5,960 nt of DNA, taken from NCBI GenBank assembly GCA_021443065.1, contig JABUUR010000080.1, forward strand, positions 1 through 5,960. The letters are read 5' to 3'. The position numbers and the translations under genes are program-made. Below the pieces are notes generated by a model. That model was not told the DNA's origin. It saw only the letters and a program-made list of their open reading frames with translations, and did not search any database. This stretch comes from Fibrobacter sp. Its GTDB lineage: Bacteria; Fibrobacterota; Fibrobacteria; Fibrobacterales; Fibrobacteraceae. Shown here piece after piece: positions 1 to 5,880 of this stretch. The stretch's first letter is position 1; the number at the start of each line of letters is the position of its first letter.

Positions 1-1
1 C

Positions 2-1096
2 TTAAGATAGAAATTTGCGTTCCGCCAGTTTCACCACCCTGTCGGAAACAAACTTCAATAAGCAGGCCGCCAACAGTATTGCTCCAAAGGTCACCGCCAA
101 CAGCACAAGACCGATTGCTGGACTGAACGATTCCGCGCTTATCCCGAACACTTTCACAAAACCCATCTGCATCCACACGATGGCCACATGTTGAATCAAG
201 AATACGCAATAGGCCATGGGTGCAATTTTTAAAATGACTTTCCCCACAACCGACGATTCCCTGATGCGGCTACCGAAATTCAGAACGCCAAGGAATACCG
301 CAATTCCCGCCACAGTGCCAAGCATATCATTTCTTAGAATAGGCAGAGGGAAATTGTTCCATACGCATAACACGGCGAACACGGCCAAGGCCACCCAGCC
401 TACAGACCTGCGACGAAGCCCGGGCAAAAAATCCATCACTAAAAAGCCCAATACAAATTTCAGGACCAGCGTGACGGGGAAAGCGCTAATTTCCCATTGC
501 CAGCTATCAGGAGAGAGAAACTGCAACATATAGCCCACACCAAGAACAGTCAACAGAGCAACCCTACTCTTACTATATGCCCAGGACAACAGGGGAAAAA
601 CCAAATACAAAAAAACAATGGCCCCCACAAACCAATCACCGCAAAAATAATAGGACTTCATGCCAAAGAGCTGTAGGTACCCGTCAAGTCCCACAACCGT
701 AAGGAGCAACTTCAGGGGATTTCCCGCAAAGAACAGATTTCCATCAGCCATCCAGTGGCGAAACATCGAGAGCGGCACATATAAATTCAAAATCCAGAAG
801 GGCGGATAAATCGCCTTGAAACGCTTCACATAGAACGAGGGAATACTTTTTACATTTCCCTTGCCATACTTATTGTAAAGCAATGCCCCCGAGAGTACAA
901 GGAACATGGTCACCGCCACGTTTCCGAAATCAAAATTGGGAGTGTCGCAAAAAAAAATCAGCAAGGGAGCCCTGCCGCCTGCGACAAGAGGCAGACTGTA
1001 CTCGCAACCGAAATGGTACGTCACCACCCAGAACATGGCAAGAACACGAATAATGTCAAATTCAAAAATGCGAGTAGTCCCTGATGTTTTTTCCAT
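2..1096 (-). CDS. Acyltransferase family 3 (OafA/NodX-type) integral membrane protein
   Basis: This is a 364-residue multi-span membrane protein of the acyltransferase-3 family, which moves acyl groups (often acetyl) onto cell-surface sugars or lipids at the inner membrane. Family hallmarks run in order. The N-terminal helix has an Arg at residue 17 and the presumed catalytic His at 28 (FDIIRVLAMFWVVTYHF). A phenylalanine-rich SG motif follows (MFLVLSGALL, 64-73), then the basic KRFKAIYPPFW segment (91-101), the DWFVGAIVFLYLVFP helix (154-168) and a late YCVFLIQH motif (296-303). About ten hydrophobic spans are visible, and length fits the family. I chose ATG at 1096; a TTG at 1129 would add 11 residues but lies in the preceding terminator's U-tract. 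The TAA stop is at 2-4, so the gene is complete. The substrate cannot be told, and no sugar-biosynthesis genes are visible nearby. A run of nine T occurs in codons 47-50. Confidence 0.9.
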   Translation of the reverse strand: MEKTSGTTRIFEFDIIRVLAMFWVVTYHFGCEYSLPLVAGGRAPLLIFFCDTPNFDFGNVAVTMFLVLSGALLYNKYGKGNVKSIPSFYVKRFKAIYPPFWILNLYVPLSMFRHWMADGNLFFAGNPLKLLLTVVGLDGYLQLFGMKSYYFCGDWFVGAIVFLYLVFPLLSWAYSKSRVALLTVLGVGYMLQFLSPDSWQWEISAFPVTLVLKFVLGFLVMDFLPGLRRRSVGWVALAVFAVLCVWNNFPLPILRNDMLGTVAGIAVFLGVLNFGSRIRESSVVGKVILKIAPMAYCVFLIQHVAIVWMQMGFVKVFGISAESFSPAIGLVLLAVTFGAILLAACLLKFVSDRVVKLAERKFLS

Positions 1097-1099
1097 GCG

Positions 1100-1130
1100 C
1101 AAAAAATAGAAAATAGTGCATCCATTCAAA
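1100..1130 (-). promoter_or_regulatory. Candidate promoter of the acyltransferase gene
   Basis: On the minus strand, TTTG (1130-1127) is followed after 18 bases by TATTTTTTG (1108-1100). This resembles the Bacteroidetes TTTG/TAnnTTTG promoter, with one extra T in the -7 box. The box ends three bases before the ATG at 1096, so an mRNA from here would have little or no leader. The upstream element lies in the U-tract of the rpsA terminator. This comes from sequence pattern only, in an AT-rich stretch where chance matches are likely. Confidence 0.4.
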
Positions 1131-1161
1131 AAAAGAAACCCCGCGGCAAAACCACGGGATT
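1128..1161 (-). terminator. Rho-independent terminator of the cmk-rpsA unit
   Basis: Reading the minus strand, AATCCCGTGG (1161-1152), a five-base loop and CCGCGGGGTT (1146-1137) form a 10-bp stem with two G-U pairs. A T-rich tail follows (1136-1128, TCTTTTTTT). It begins 31 bases after the rpsA stop codon. The GC-rich stem plus U-tract is a textbook intrinsic terminator. Confidence 0.9.
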
Positions 1162-1192
1162 CCTTTGAAGTTTGACTTAAATCAAAGCAAAA

Positions 1193-2953
1193 TTATGCTT
1201 CTGCTTCGTCCTTCTTCTTGGAAGACTTCTTGGCCTTGGGAGCAACGTCACCGATGGTGGTGCCGTTTTCGCCCGGCTTGTGGGAGTCCATCCAAGCCTT
1301 CAGTTCGGCAGATTCGCGATTCTTGAAGTAGTCCACCACGGAGAGGTAGATCTTGCGGTTGTTCTGGTCGATTTCGGTAACAACTGCCGGGACTTCGTCG
1401 CCAACCTTGAATGCATCGGCAGGAACCTTGATGTATTCGGCGGTGAGCTTGGAAACGGGGATGAAACCTTCGATGCCTTCGTTGAGTTCAACGACAACAC
1501 CGCGATCCAGCATACGTACAATCTTGCCCTTCACTTCGGCATCGACCGGATAGGAGGAATCGATGGAATCCCACGGATCTTCGGCGAGGTGCTTCATGGA
1601 CAGAGAAATGCGGCGCTTTTCCTTATCGACGGCGAGAACGACGCATTCCACCTTGTCACCCTTCTTGACCATTTCGTTGGGGTGGGTGATCTTCTTGGTC
1701 CAGGACATGTCGGAAACGTGAATGAGGCCATCCACACCTTCCTTGATTTCGACGAATGCGCCGAAGGAGGCAATGTTGCGGATTTCGCCCACGACGCGTG
1801 CGCCCGGGGGAAGTTCAGTTTCGATGGAATCCCACGGATCGCTTTCCAGCTGCTTGATGCCCAGGGAAATGCGTTCTGCTTCTTCTTCCACCTTGAGAAC
1901 CACGGCTTCCACTTCCTGACCCACGGTGAGGATCTTGGAGGGGTGCTTCACGTGCTGAGTCCAGGACATTTCAGAAACGTGGATGAGGCCTTCGACGCCG
2001 GAATCCAGTTCGATGAACGCACCGTAATCGGTGATGGAAACAACCTTGCCCTTGACCACAGCGCCTTCGGGATAGCGTTCGGCGATGTCCTTCCAGGGAT
2101 GGGGTTTAAGCTGCTTCATGCCCAGGGAGATACGTTCCTTCTTGTCGTTGAAGTCCAGCACTACGACTTCCACTTCCTGGCCCAACTGGACCATTTCGGT
2201 GGGGTGGTTGATGCGCTTGTAGCTCATGTCGGTGATGTGGAGGAGGCCGTCTACGCCGCCCAGATCGATGAAAGCACCGAAGTCGGTGATGTTTTTCACG
2301 ATACCCTTGCGAACCTGGTTCTTTTCCAGGTTTTCGAGAACGTCGCCACGCTGCTTGGTGCGTTCTTCTTCGAGAACCACGCGGCGGGACACGACGATGT
2401 TGCGACGAGCCTTGTTAACCTTGATAACCTTGAGGTCAAAGTCCTGACCGATGAGGGCGTTGATGTCGGGGATCTGGCGCAGATCAATCTGGGAACCCGG
2501 CAAGAAGGCATCGATACCGAACAGGTCGACAACCACGCCGCCCTTGATGCGCTTGGTGAGGGTACCACGAACGACTTCGTTGTTTTCGAATGCAGCATGG
2601 ATGCGGTCCCATACGCGGACGAAGTCGGCCTTCTGCTTGGAGAGGATGAGACGACCGTCTTCATCTTCCAGCTTTTCGACAAATACTTCGATTTCGGAAC
2701 CCAGTTCCAGGGAGTCGGTGTCCTTGAATTCGGCGCGATCGATTACGCCTTCGGACTTGTAGTTCACGTCGATGAGAACTTCCTGGTCGTTGACCTGAGA
2801 AATCTTACCGGTAACGAGGTTGCCCTGTGCAAGGCAGTCCATGCCGGCATAGATGTCGGCGTTGGCCTTGCGGAAGTCTGCACCGTTTTCCTGTTCAGCA
2901 GCGAGGATTTCGTCGAGGTCTGCCTGAGAACCGTACTTGAGATTGTTTGCCAT
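1193..2953 (-). CDS. rpsA: 30S ribosomal protein S1
   Basis: This is ribosomal protein S1, which binds single-stranded mRNA at the 30S subunit and helps load leaders that lack a strong Shine-Dalgarno sequence. The 586 residues carry six S1 (OB-fold) repeats at about 44-107, 126-192, 213-281, 298-368, 385-455 and 472-540. Repeats 3-5 have the classic RNA-binding core (DFGAFIDL, DYGAFIEL, SFGAFVEI, each followed by GL(L/I)H(I/V)(T/S)(D/E)MS). Repeat 2 has the KGGVVVD...FLPGSQ form typical of true S1. The tail (573-586) is lysine-rich then acidic. The length is slightly above the E. coli protein (557). The ATG at 2953 lies 36 bases after the cmk stop, giving the conserved cmk-rpsA pair, probably co-transcribed. 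No Shine-Dalgarno is seen before the start; the leader is A/C-rich (AACCAAAAACAAACAAT). Confidence 0.98.
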   Translation of the reverse strand: MANNLKYGSQADLDEILAAEQENGADFRKANADIYAGMDCLAQGNLVTGKISQVNDQEVLIDVNYKSEGVIDRAEFKDTDSLELGSEIEVFVEKLEDEDGRLILSKQKADFVRVWDRIHAAFENNEVVRGTLTKRIKGGVVVDLFGIDAFLPGSQIDLRQIPDINALIGQDFDLKVIKVNKARRNIVVSRRVVLEEERTKQRGDVLENLEKNQVRKGIVKNITDFGAFIDLGGVDGLLHITDMSYKRINHPTEMVQLGQEVEVVVLDFNDKKERISLGMKQLKPHPWKDIAERYPEGAVVKGKVVSITDYGAFIELDSGVEGLIHVSEMSWTQHVKHPSKILTVGQEVEAVVLKVEEEAERISLGIKQLESDPWDSIETELPPGARVVGEIRNIASFGAFVEIKEGVDGLIHVSDMSWTKKITHPNEMVKKGDKVECVVLAVDKEKRRISLSMKHLAEDPWDSIDSSYPVDAEVKGKIVRMLDRGVVVELNEGIEGFIPVSKLTAEYIKVPADAFKVGDEVPAVVTEIDQNNRKIYLSVVDYFKNRESAELKAWMDSHKPGENGTTIGDVAPKAKKSSKKKDEAEA

Positions 2954-2989
2954 ATTGTTTGTTTTTGGTTGCGGTTAAAAAAATTCCAG

Positions 2990-3658
2990 TTACGCCACTA
3001 CACCTACGTAGTCAAGAATTTTTTGAACCTGTTGTTCGATTGAGGTTTGTGTAGTGTCAATTTCAATTGCATCGTCGGCCTTTTTGAGAGGGGCCGTGGC
3101 GCGAGAGGAGTCCAGGCGGTCACGTTCGACCAGGTTCTCCAGTACGGCCTGAAACGTCACCTGTTCACCCCGTTCCAGAAGTTCCTTGTAGCGGCGTTCC
3201 GCTCGGACCTTTACATCGGTGACCAGGAAAAACTTGTACTTGGCGTCGGGGAAAACCACAGTGCCGATGTCCCGGCCATCCAGAATGCAACTGGAGACGG
3301 CACCGATTTCGCGCTGCTTTTGGGTCATGGCACGGCGGACAGAGGGCAGGGCGCAGTAGATGCTCACATTGCTGGAGACGCGCATGCCGCGAATGTCGGA
3401 CTCGTAGGAAACGCCGTCGATGAGAATGCGGTTTTCGCTATCGAAACTAAGTTTTAGATTCTTGAGCAATTCGTCCATGGCGGGGCCTTCTTCGGCAGGG
3501 ATGCCCTTTTCGAGGGCTGCGAAGGTCACGGCGCGGTACATGGAACCTGTGTCCAGGTAGGTAATGCCCAGTTTTTTGGCAATGATCTTTGCCGTGGTGC
3601 TCTTACCGGTGCCGCTACCGCCATCCAAGGCGATTACAAAATTGTCTGAATTACTCAT
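2990..3658 (-). CDS. cmk: Cytidylate kinase (CMP/dCMP kinase)
   Basis: This cytosolic enzyme phosphorylates CMP and dCMP with ATP, feeding pyrimidine nucleotide pools. The 222-residue protein shows the P-loop GGSGTGKS (13-20), the substrate-site segment YLDTGSMYRAV (34-44), the family signature LDGRDIGTVVFPDA (126-139) and the lid region with RAERRYKELLERG (152-164). It also has the late RD..DSSR..AP motif (179-190). The length is normal for bacterial Cmk. I chose ATG at 3658 because the upstream in-frame TTG at 3670 lies inside the likely promoter -10/-7 box and adds only four residues. No Shine-Dalgarno precedes the ATG. rpsA follows after a 36-base gap, as in many bacteria, so the two are probably one transcription unit starting near 3660. 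Confidence 0.98.
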   Translation of the reverse strand: MSNSDNFVIALDGGSGTGKSTTAKIIAKKLGITYLDTGSMYRAVTFAALEKGIPAEEGPAMDELLKNLKLSFDSENRILIDGVSYESDIRGMRVSSNVSIYCALPSVRRAMTQKQREIGAVSSCILDGRDIGTVVFPDAKYKFFLVTDVKVRAERRYKELLERGEQVTFQAVLENLVERDRLDSSRATAPLKKADDAIEIDTTQTSIEQQVQKILDYVGVVA

Positions 3659-3667
3659 AAGCGGGTG

Positions 3668-3699
3668 CAAAAATAGAATTAAGAGAAAGGTCCGTCAAA
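3668..3699 (-). promoter_or_regulatory. Promoter of the cmk-rpsA unit
   Basis: Two readings of the same site are possible. As a sigma-70 promoter, TTGACG (3698-3693) and TATTTT (3675-3670) are separated by exactly 17 bases. As a Bacteroidetes-type promoter, TTTG (3699-3696) and TATTTTTG (3675-3668) are 20 bases apart. The cmk ATG begins nine bases downstream of the box, so the 5' leader would be a few bases at most. The site lies between the lipoprotein terminator and cmk, where a promoter is expected. Confidence 0.7.
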
Positions 3700-3720
3700 T
3701 GAATTTTTCCAGACTGTAAC

Positions 3721-3745
3721 AAAAAAGCCCCCTTTTTGAGGGGGC
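3721..3745 (-). terminator. Rho-independent terminator of the lipoprotein gene
   Basis: On the minus strand, GCCCCCT (3745-3739), a five-base loop and AGGGGGC (3733-3727) form a 7-bp almost all-GC stem. Six T follow directly (3726-3721). It starts 32 bases past the lipoprotein stop and separates that gene from the cmk promoter. On the plus strand the stem is not followed by a T-run, so it works for the minus strand only. Confidence 0.93.
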
Positions 3746-3777
3746 GCAAAAATTTGAATTTCGGATTTTACATATTA

Positions 3778-4392
3778 CTACGGGCTTTCGTAGTCGCCGT
3801 TGTACAGTTCCTCTTCGGCCTGTTCGATATTCTCGTCCTGGAAGGTTTCGGCGGCGCGAAGTTCACCGGTGCTGCCGTACTTACGCTTTTCTTCTTCGGT
3901 CAGCTTGTTGGAGAAGACGATTTCTTCTTGTTCCTGATTGGCGGCCTCTTCTTCTTCCTTGAGAATCTTCTGGCCTTCTTCGATGCGACGCTTAATGCGT
4001 TCGTCTTCCATCTGTTTCAGGTTGGTACCCACCTTGGCCTGTTCCTCGGACTTGACGTAACGTCCGTTGGCTTCGTCCATGGCGGACTTGATGCCAACCA
4101 GACGACCACGGCCATCGACTTCGAGACCTGCCTTACGGAGGGTGGAAAGGGGCAGACGGCGTGCTGCAACCTTATATTCTTCCTTGAATTCGTAACCGTC
4201 GGAAGAAGCGATTTCATCGGCTTCGCTAGGGGTTACAAACTCCAGGGCCTCTTGCCAGCGAGAACTCTGGACACAAGACGTAAAGCCAGTCAAAGCATTG
4301 TCCAAGGCCTCCGGATCGTCGGACTTGGTACCACCACAGGCGGTAAGAAGAGCCATAGCCACTACGGACAAGCACACCATCAGTTTTTTCAT
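3778..4392 (-). CDS. Small putative lipoprotein with acidic coiled-coil region
   Basis: I do not recognise a named family. The 204-residue protein starts with a lipoprotein signal: a KK n-region, a hydrophobic stretch, and the lipobox LTAC ending at Cys19. Lipidation and export are therefore expected. With Gly after the Cys there is no inner-membrane retention signal of the E. coli type, so an outer-membrane site is plausible. Residues 25-95 look like a small folded domain. Residues about 114-171 are highly charged (runs of E, K, R, Q) and look helical, probably coiled-coil. The C-terminus is acidic. ATG at 4392 is chosen because a strong Shine-Dalgarno lies 8 bases upstream and the signal peptide starts there; an upstream extension to 4428 would bury the signal. 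The stop is TAG, followed by a terminator. It appears to be a single-gene unit. Confidence 0.85.
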   Translation of the reverse strand: MKKLMVCLSVVAMALLTACGGTKSDDPEALDNALTGFTSCVQSSRWQEALEFVTPSEADEIASSDGYEFKEEYKVAARRLPLSTLRKAGLEVDGRGRLVGIKSAMDEANGRYVKSEEQAKVGTNLKQMEDERIKRRIEEGQKILKEEEEAANQEQEEIVFSNKLTEEEKRKYGSTGELRAAETFQDENIEQAEEELYNGDYESP

Positions 4393-4400
4393 AGGATTGG

Positions 4401-4406
4401 ACCTCC
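4401..4406 (-). promoter_or_regulatory. Strong ribosome binding site of the lipoprotein gene
   Basis: GGAGGT on the minus strand lies 8 bases before the ATG at 4392. It is the only strong Shine-Dalgarno before any gene in this window, and it decides the start codon of the lipoprotein. Confidence 0.9.
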
Positions 4407-4425
4407 GAAAAAAATAAATCCCACT

Positions 4426-4455
4426 CAAATATAACCTTTTTTTGAAAAATTCAAC
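4426..4455 (-). promoter_or_regulatory. Candidate promoter of the lipoprotein gene
   Basis: TATATTTG (4433-4426, minus strand) matches the TAnnTTTG -7 box exactly. GTTG (4455-4452), 18 bases upstream, is a one-mismatch -33 box. Transcription would start near 4420, leaving a leader of roughly 28 bases that contains the GGAGGT site. A/T tracts at 4457-4474 lie just upstream and could act as an UP-like element. Confidence 0.6.
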
Positions 4456-4505
4456 GTTTTAAAAAAAATTTTTTACCTGTACGGTTGCCGCAAGGCAGAA
4501 TGAAC

Positions 4506-4541
4506 ATGCTTTTTTGTTTAAAAACGACGTTCTAAAAGCAT
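4506..4541. repeat. 8-bp inverted repeat in the divergent spacer
   Basis: ATGCTTTT (4506-4513) and AAAAGCAT (4534-4541) are exact reverse complements separated by 20 bases. The pair lies upstream of the TraB-family gene, between it and the divergent lipoprotein gene. It could be an operator-like dyad or chance in AT-rich DNA; no T-run makes it a clear terminator. Confidence 0.35.
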
Positions 4542-4560
4542 TTTTACCACCTGGTTTTAC

Positions 4561-4568
4561 TAAATTGG
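4561..4568 (+). promoter_or_regulatory. Weak candidate -7 box of the TraB-family gene
   Basis: TAAATTGG differs by one base from TAnnTTTG and ends seven bases before the ATG at 4576. No convincing upstream -33/-35 element is seen. It is reported because the position matches the other start-adjacent boxes in this window. Confidence 0.25.
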
Positions 4569-4575
4569 CGAAACT

Positions 4576-5745
4576 ATGACAGAAAACGCAGACATTTATC
4601 GCATCCAGAAAGACGACCGTGAAATCATCCTTATCGGAACCGCCCACATTTCGCAGGCTTCCAAGGAACTGGTGCGAGAAACCATCGAGGCCGAGGCCCC
4701 CGACACCGTCTGCGTGGAACTGGACGAGGGCCGCCTGGGTTCCATCAAGGACCCGGACCGCTGGAAAAAGACCGACCTAAGGCAAGTCATCAAGAACAAG
4801 CAGCTGGGAACCCTGATCGCAAACCTTGTGCTGGGATCTTACCAGAAGCGCATGGGGGCGCAGACCGGGGTCAAGCCCGGATCCGAACTGAAGGAAGCCG
4901 TAGACGTGGCGGAAACCGCCGGGCACAACCTGGTTCTGGCCGACCGCGACATCAAGATTACCTTGAAGCGCACCTGGGCCTGCACCCCGTGGTACCGCAA
5001 GTTCAGCCTTCTGGGCGGGCTTTTTGCAAGCATTTTCGACAAGACCGAAGTCAGCGAAGAGGAACTGGCCAAGATCAAGGAGCAGGACGCCCTCAACGGC
5101 ATGATGCAGGAATTCGGCGAGACGTTCCCCGAGGTAAAGCAGGTATTGATTGACGAACGTGACCAGTTTTTGGCAAGCAAAATCAAGAACGCCCCGGGCA
5201 AAAAAATCGTAGCCGTAGTAGGCGCAGGCCACATGAGGGGCATCGCAAGCATTATCGAAGAAGAAAAGGAACTGCCTTCCGAGGAATCCATCAGCGTCAT
5301 CCCCAAGGGGGCACCCATTTGGAAGATTATCGGTTGGGCAATCCCCATCGCAATCATTGCAAGCATTGTCGCCATCGGCGCTCATGCCGGCGCCGCAAAG
5401 GCAGGAGAGCTCAGCCTGCAGTGGGCCATGCTTACGGGCGGAGGCGCCATGCTGGGTACCATAATCGCAGGCGGCCACCCCTTGACTATTCTCGTGGCAT
5501 TGGTTACGGCACCTTTCACGGGACTTACTCCCCTCATTGGCGTGGGGTTCTTTACCGCGCTCACCCAGGTGTACATGAGGCCTCCCAGGGTCGAAGAAAT
5601 GGAAAGTCTTTCCGACGACATCTGGCAGGTGAAACGCTGGTGGAAAAACCGCGTGACCCGCGTGATTCTTTGCTTTTTGTGCCCGGGGATTCCGGCTATC
5701 ATCGGGAAGATTTTGGCCATTTTCAATATCTATCAAGCGTTATAA
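4576..5745 (+). CDS. TraB/PrgY (TIKI-superfamily) membrane protein
   Basis: This 389-residue protein belongs to the TraB/PrgY family, named for enterococcal plasmid proteins that reduce secreted pheromone activity and related to the TIKI metalloproteases. Family hallmarks are the GTAH motif (21-24), VELDEGR with Glu48 (47-53), an ADRD segment (122-125) and the second GxxH motif GAGH (216-219). The two GxxH motifs and the glutamate are the expected metal-site residues, so the protein looks intact. The soluble N-terminal part (1-245) is followed by membrane spans at about 247-270, 284-300, 303-330 and 360-385. The AGGHPLTILVALVTAPFTGL segment is typical of the chromosomal members. ATG at 4576 fits the family start; no Shine-Dalgarno is visible. 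Chromosomal homologues are widespread and their substrate is not established, so pheromone control should not be assumed here. No conjugation genes are nearby. Confidence 0.92.
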   Translation: MTENADIYRIQKDDREIILIGTAHISQASKELVRETIEAEAPDTVCVELDEGRLGSIKDPDRWKKTDLRQVIKNKQLGTLIANLVLGSYQKRMGAQTGVKPGSELKEAVDVAETAGHNLVLADRDIKITLKRTWACTPWYRKFSLLGGLFASIFDKTEVSEEELAKIKEQDALNGMMQEFGETFPEVKQVLIDERDQFLASKIKNAPGKKIVAVVGAGHMRGIASIIEEEKELPSEESISVIPKGAPIWKIIGWAIPIAIIASIVAIGAHAGAAKAGELSLQWAMLTGGGAMLGTIIAGGHPLTILVALVTAPFTGLTPLIGVGFFTALTQVYMRPPRVEEMESLSDDIWQVKRWWKNRVTRVILCFLCPGIPAIIGKILAIFNIYQAL

Positions 5746-5754
5746 CGACGCAAG

Positions 5755-5769
5755 GGGGGAAGTTCCCCC
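5755..5769 (+). repeat. Small G/C hairpin after the TraB-family gene
   Basis: GGGGGA (5755-5760) and TCCCCC (5764-5769) form a 6-bp stem with a three-base loop, nine bases past the stop codon. No T-run follows, so it is not a normal intrinsic terminator by itself. It may protect the 3' end or belong to the repeat-like spacer that follows. Confidence 0.5.
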
Positions 5770-5774
5770 AGGAT

Positions 5775-5812
5775 CCCCAACGAAAAGCCTCACTGCGTTC
5801 GTTTTTTGGGGG
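5775..5812 (+). terminator. Possible terminator-like hairpin of the TraB-family gene
   Basis: AACGAA (5779-5784) pairs with TTCGTT (5798-5803) across a 13-base loop, and four more T follow (5804-5807). CCCC (5775-5778) and GGGGG (5808-5812) can pair outside it, leaving the T-run as a bulge. The inner stem is AT-rich and the loop large, so termination strength is doubtful, but it is the best candidate between the two plus-strand genes. Confidence 0.4.
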
Positions 5813-5828
5813 CAAAGCACAAAGGAAG

Positions 5829-5853
5829 CCCCGGCGCGGGGGGCGGGATGACT
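5829..5853. repeat. GTCATCCCG-type REP-like palindromic element
   Basis: CCCCG (5829-5833) and CGGGG (5837-5841) form a tight stem around GCG, and the minus strand reads AGTCATCCCGCCCC beside it. This resembles the GTCATCCC...-type dispersed intergenic palindromes of many bacterial genomes. Only one copy is in the window, so membership of a repeat family is inferred from its look. Confidence 0.35.
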
Positions 5854-5866
5854 GAAAATGCATTTT

Positions 5867-5874
5867 TATATTTG
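5867..5874 (+). promoter_or_regulatory. Candidate -7 promoter box of the rluE-like gene
   Basis: TATATTTG matches TAnnTTTG exactly and is identical to the box before the lipoprotein gene. It ends six bases before the ATG at 5881, so transcription would start at or next to the start codon. No TTTG is seen at the usual -33 spacing; that region is GC-rich. Confidence 0.5.
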
Positions 5875-5880
5875 ATTTCG

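Noticed and set aside
1560..1840. Identical 20-base direct repeats at 1560-1579 and 1821-1840.
   Set aside because: Both encode the DPWDSI linker between S1 repeats, 87 residues apart; they reflect internal domain duplication in S1, not a mobile or regulatory repeat.
1280..3043. Long plus-strand open frame (587 codons) antisense to rpsA and the end of cmk.
   Set aside because: It mirrors the codon bias of the highly expressed rpsA; the translation is low-complexity with repeated H, G, V, D and F and shows no domain. The six S1 repeats on the minus strand explain the DNA fully.
3658..3670. Alternative TTG start for cmk adding four residues.
   Set aside because: The TTG lies inside the TATTTTTG promoter box, and the family N-terminus fits the ATG at 3658.
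3736..4434. Plus-strand open frame of 232 codons antisense to the lipoprotein gene.
   Set aside because: The Phe/Leu-rich translation is the reverse of Glu/Lys-rich coding on the other strand, where signal peptide, lipobox and Shine-Dalgarno are all present.
4486..4497. TGCC-GCAA-GGCA mini-hairpin with a GNRA-type loop.
   Set aside because: Only a 4-bp stem with no adjoining T-run or conserved context; too small to call an RNA element.
4777..5736. Minus-strand open frame of 319 codons antisense to the TraB-family gene.
   Set aside because: No recognisable motif; the plus strand carries both GxxH motifs and membrane spans of a known family.
5319..5855. Plus-strand open frame of 178 codons overlapping the end of the TraB-family gene.
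   Set aside because: Arg/His-rich out-of-frame translation that runs through the hairpin spacer; no domain and no plausible start signal.
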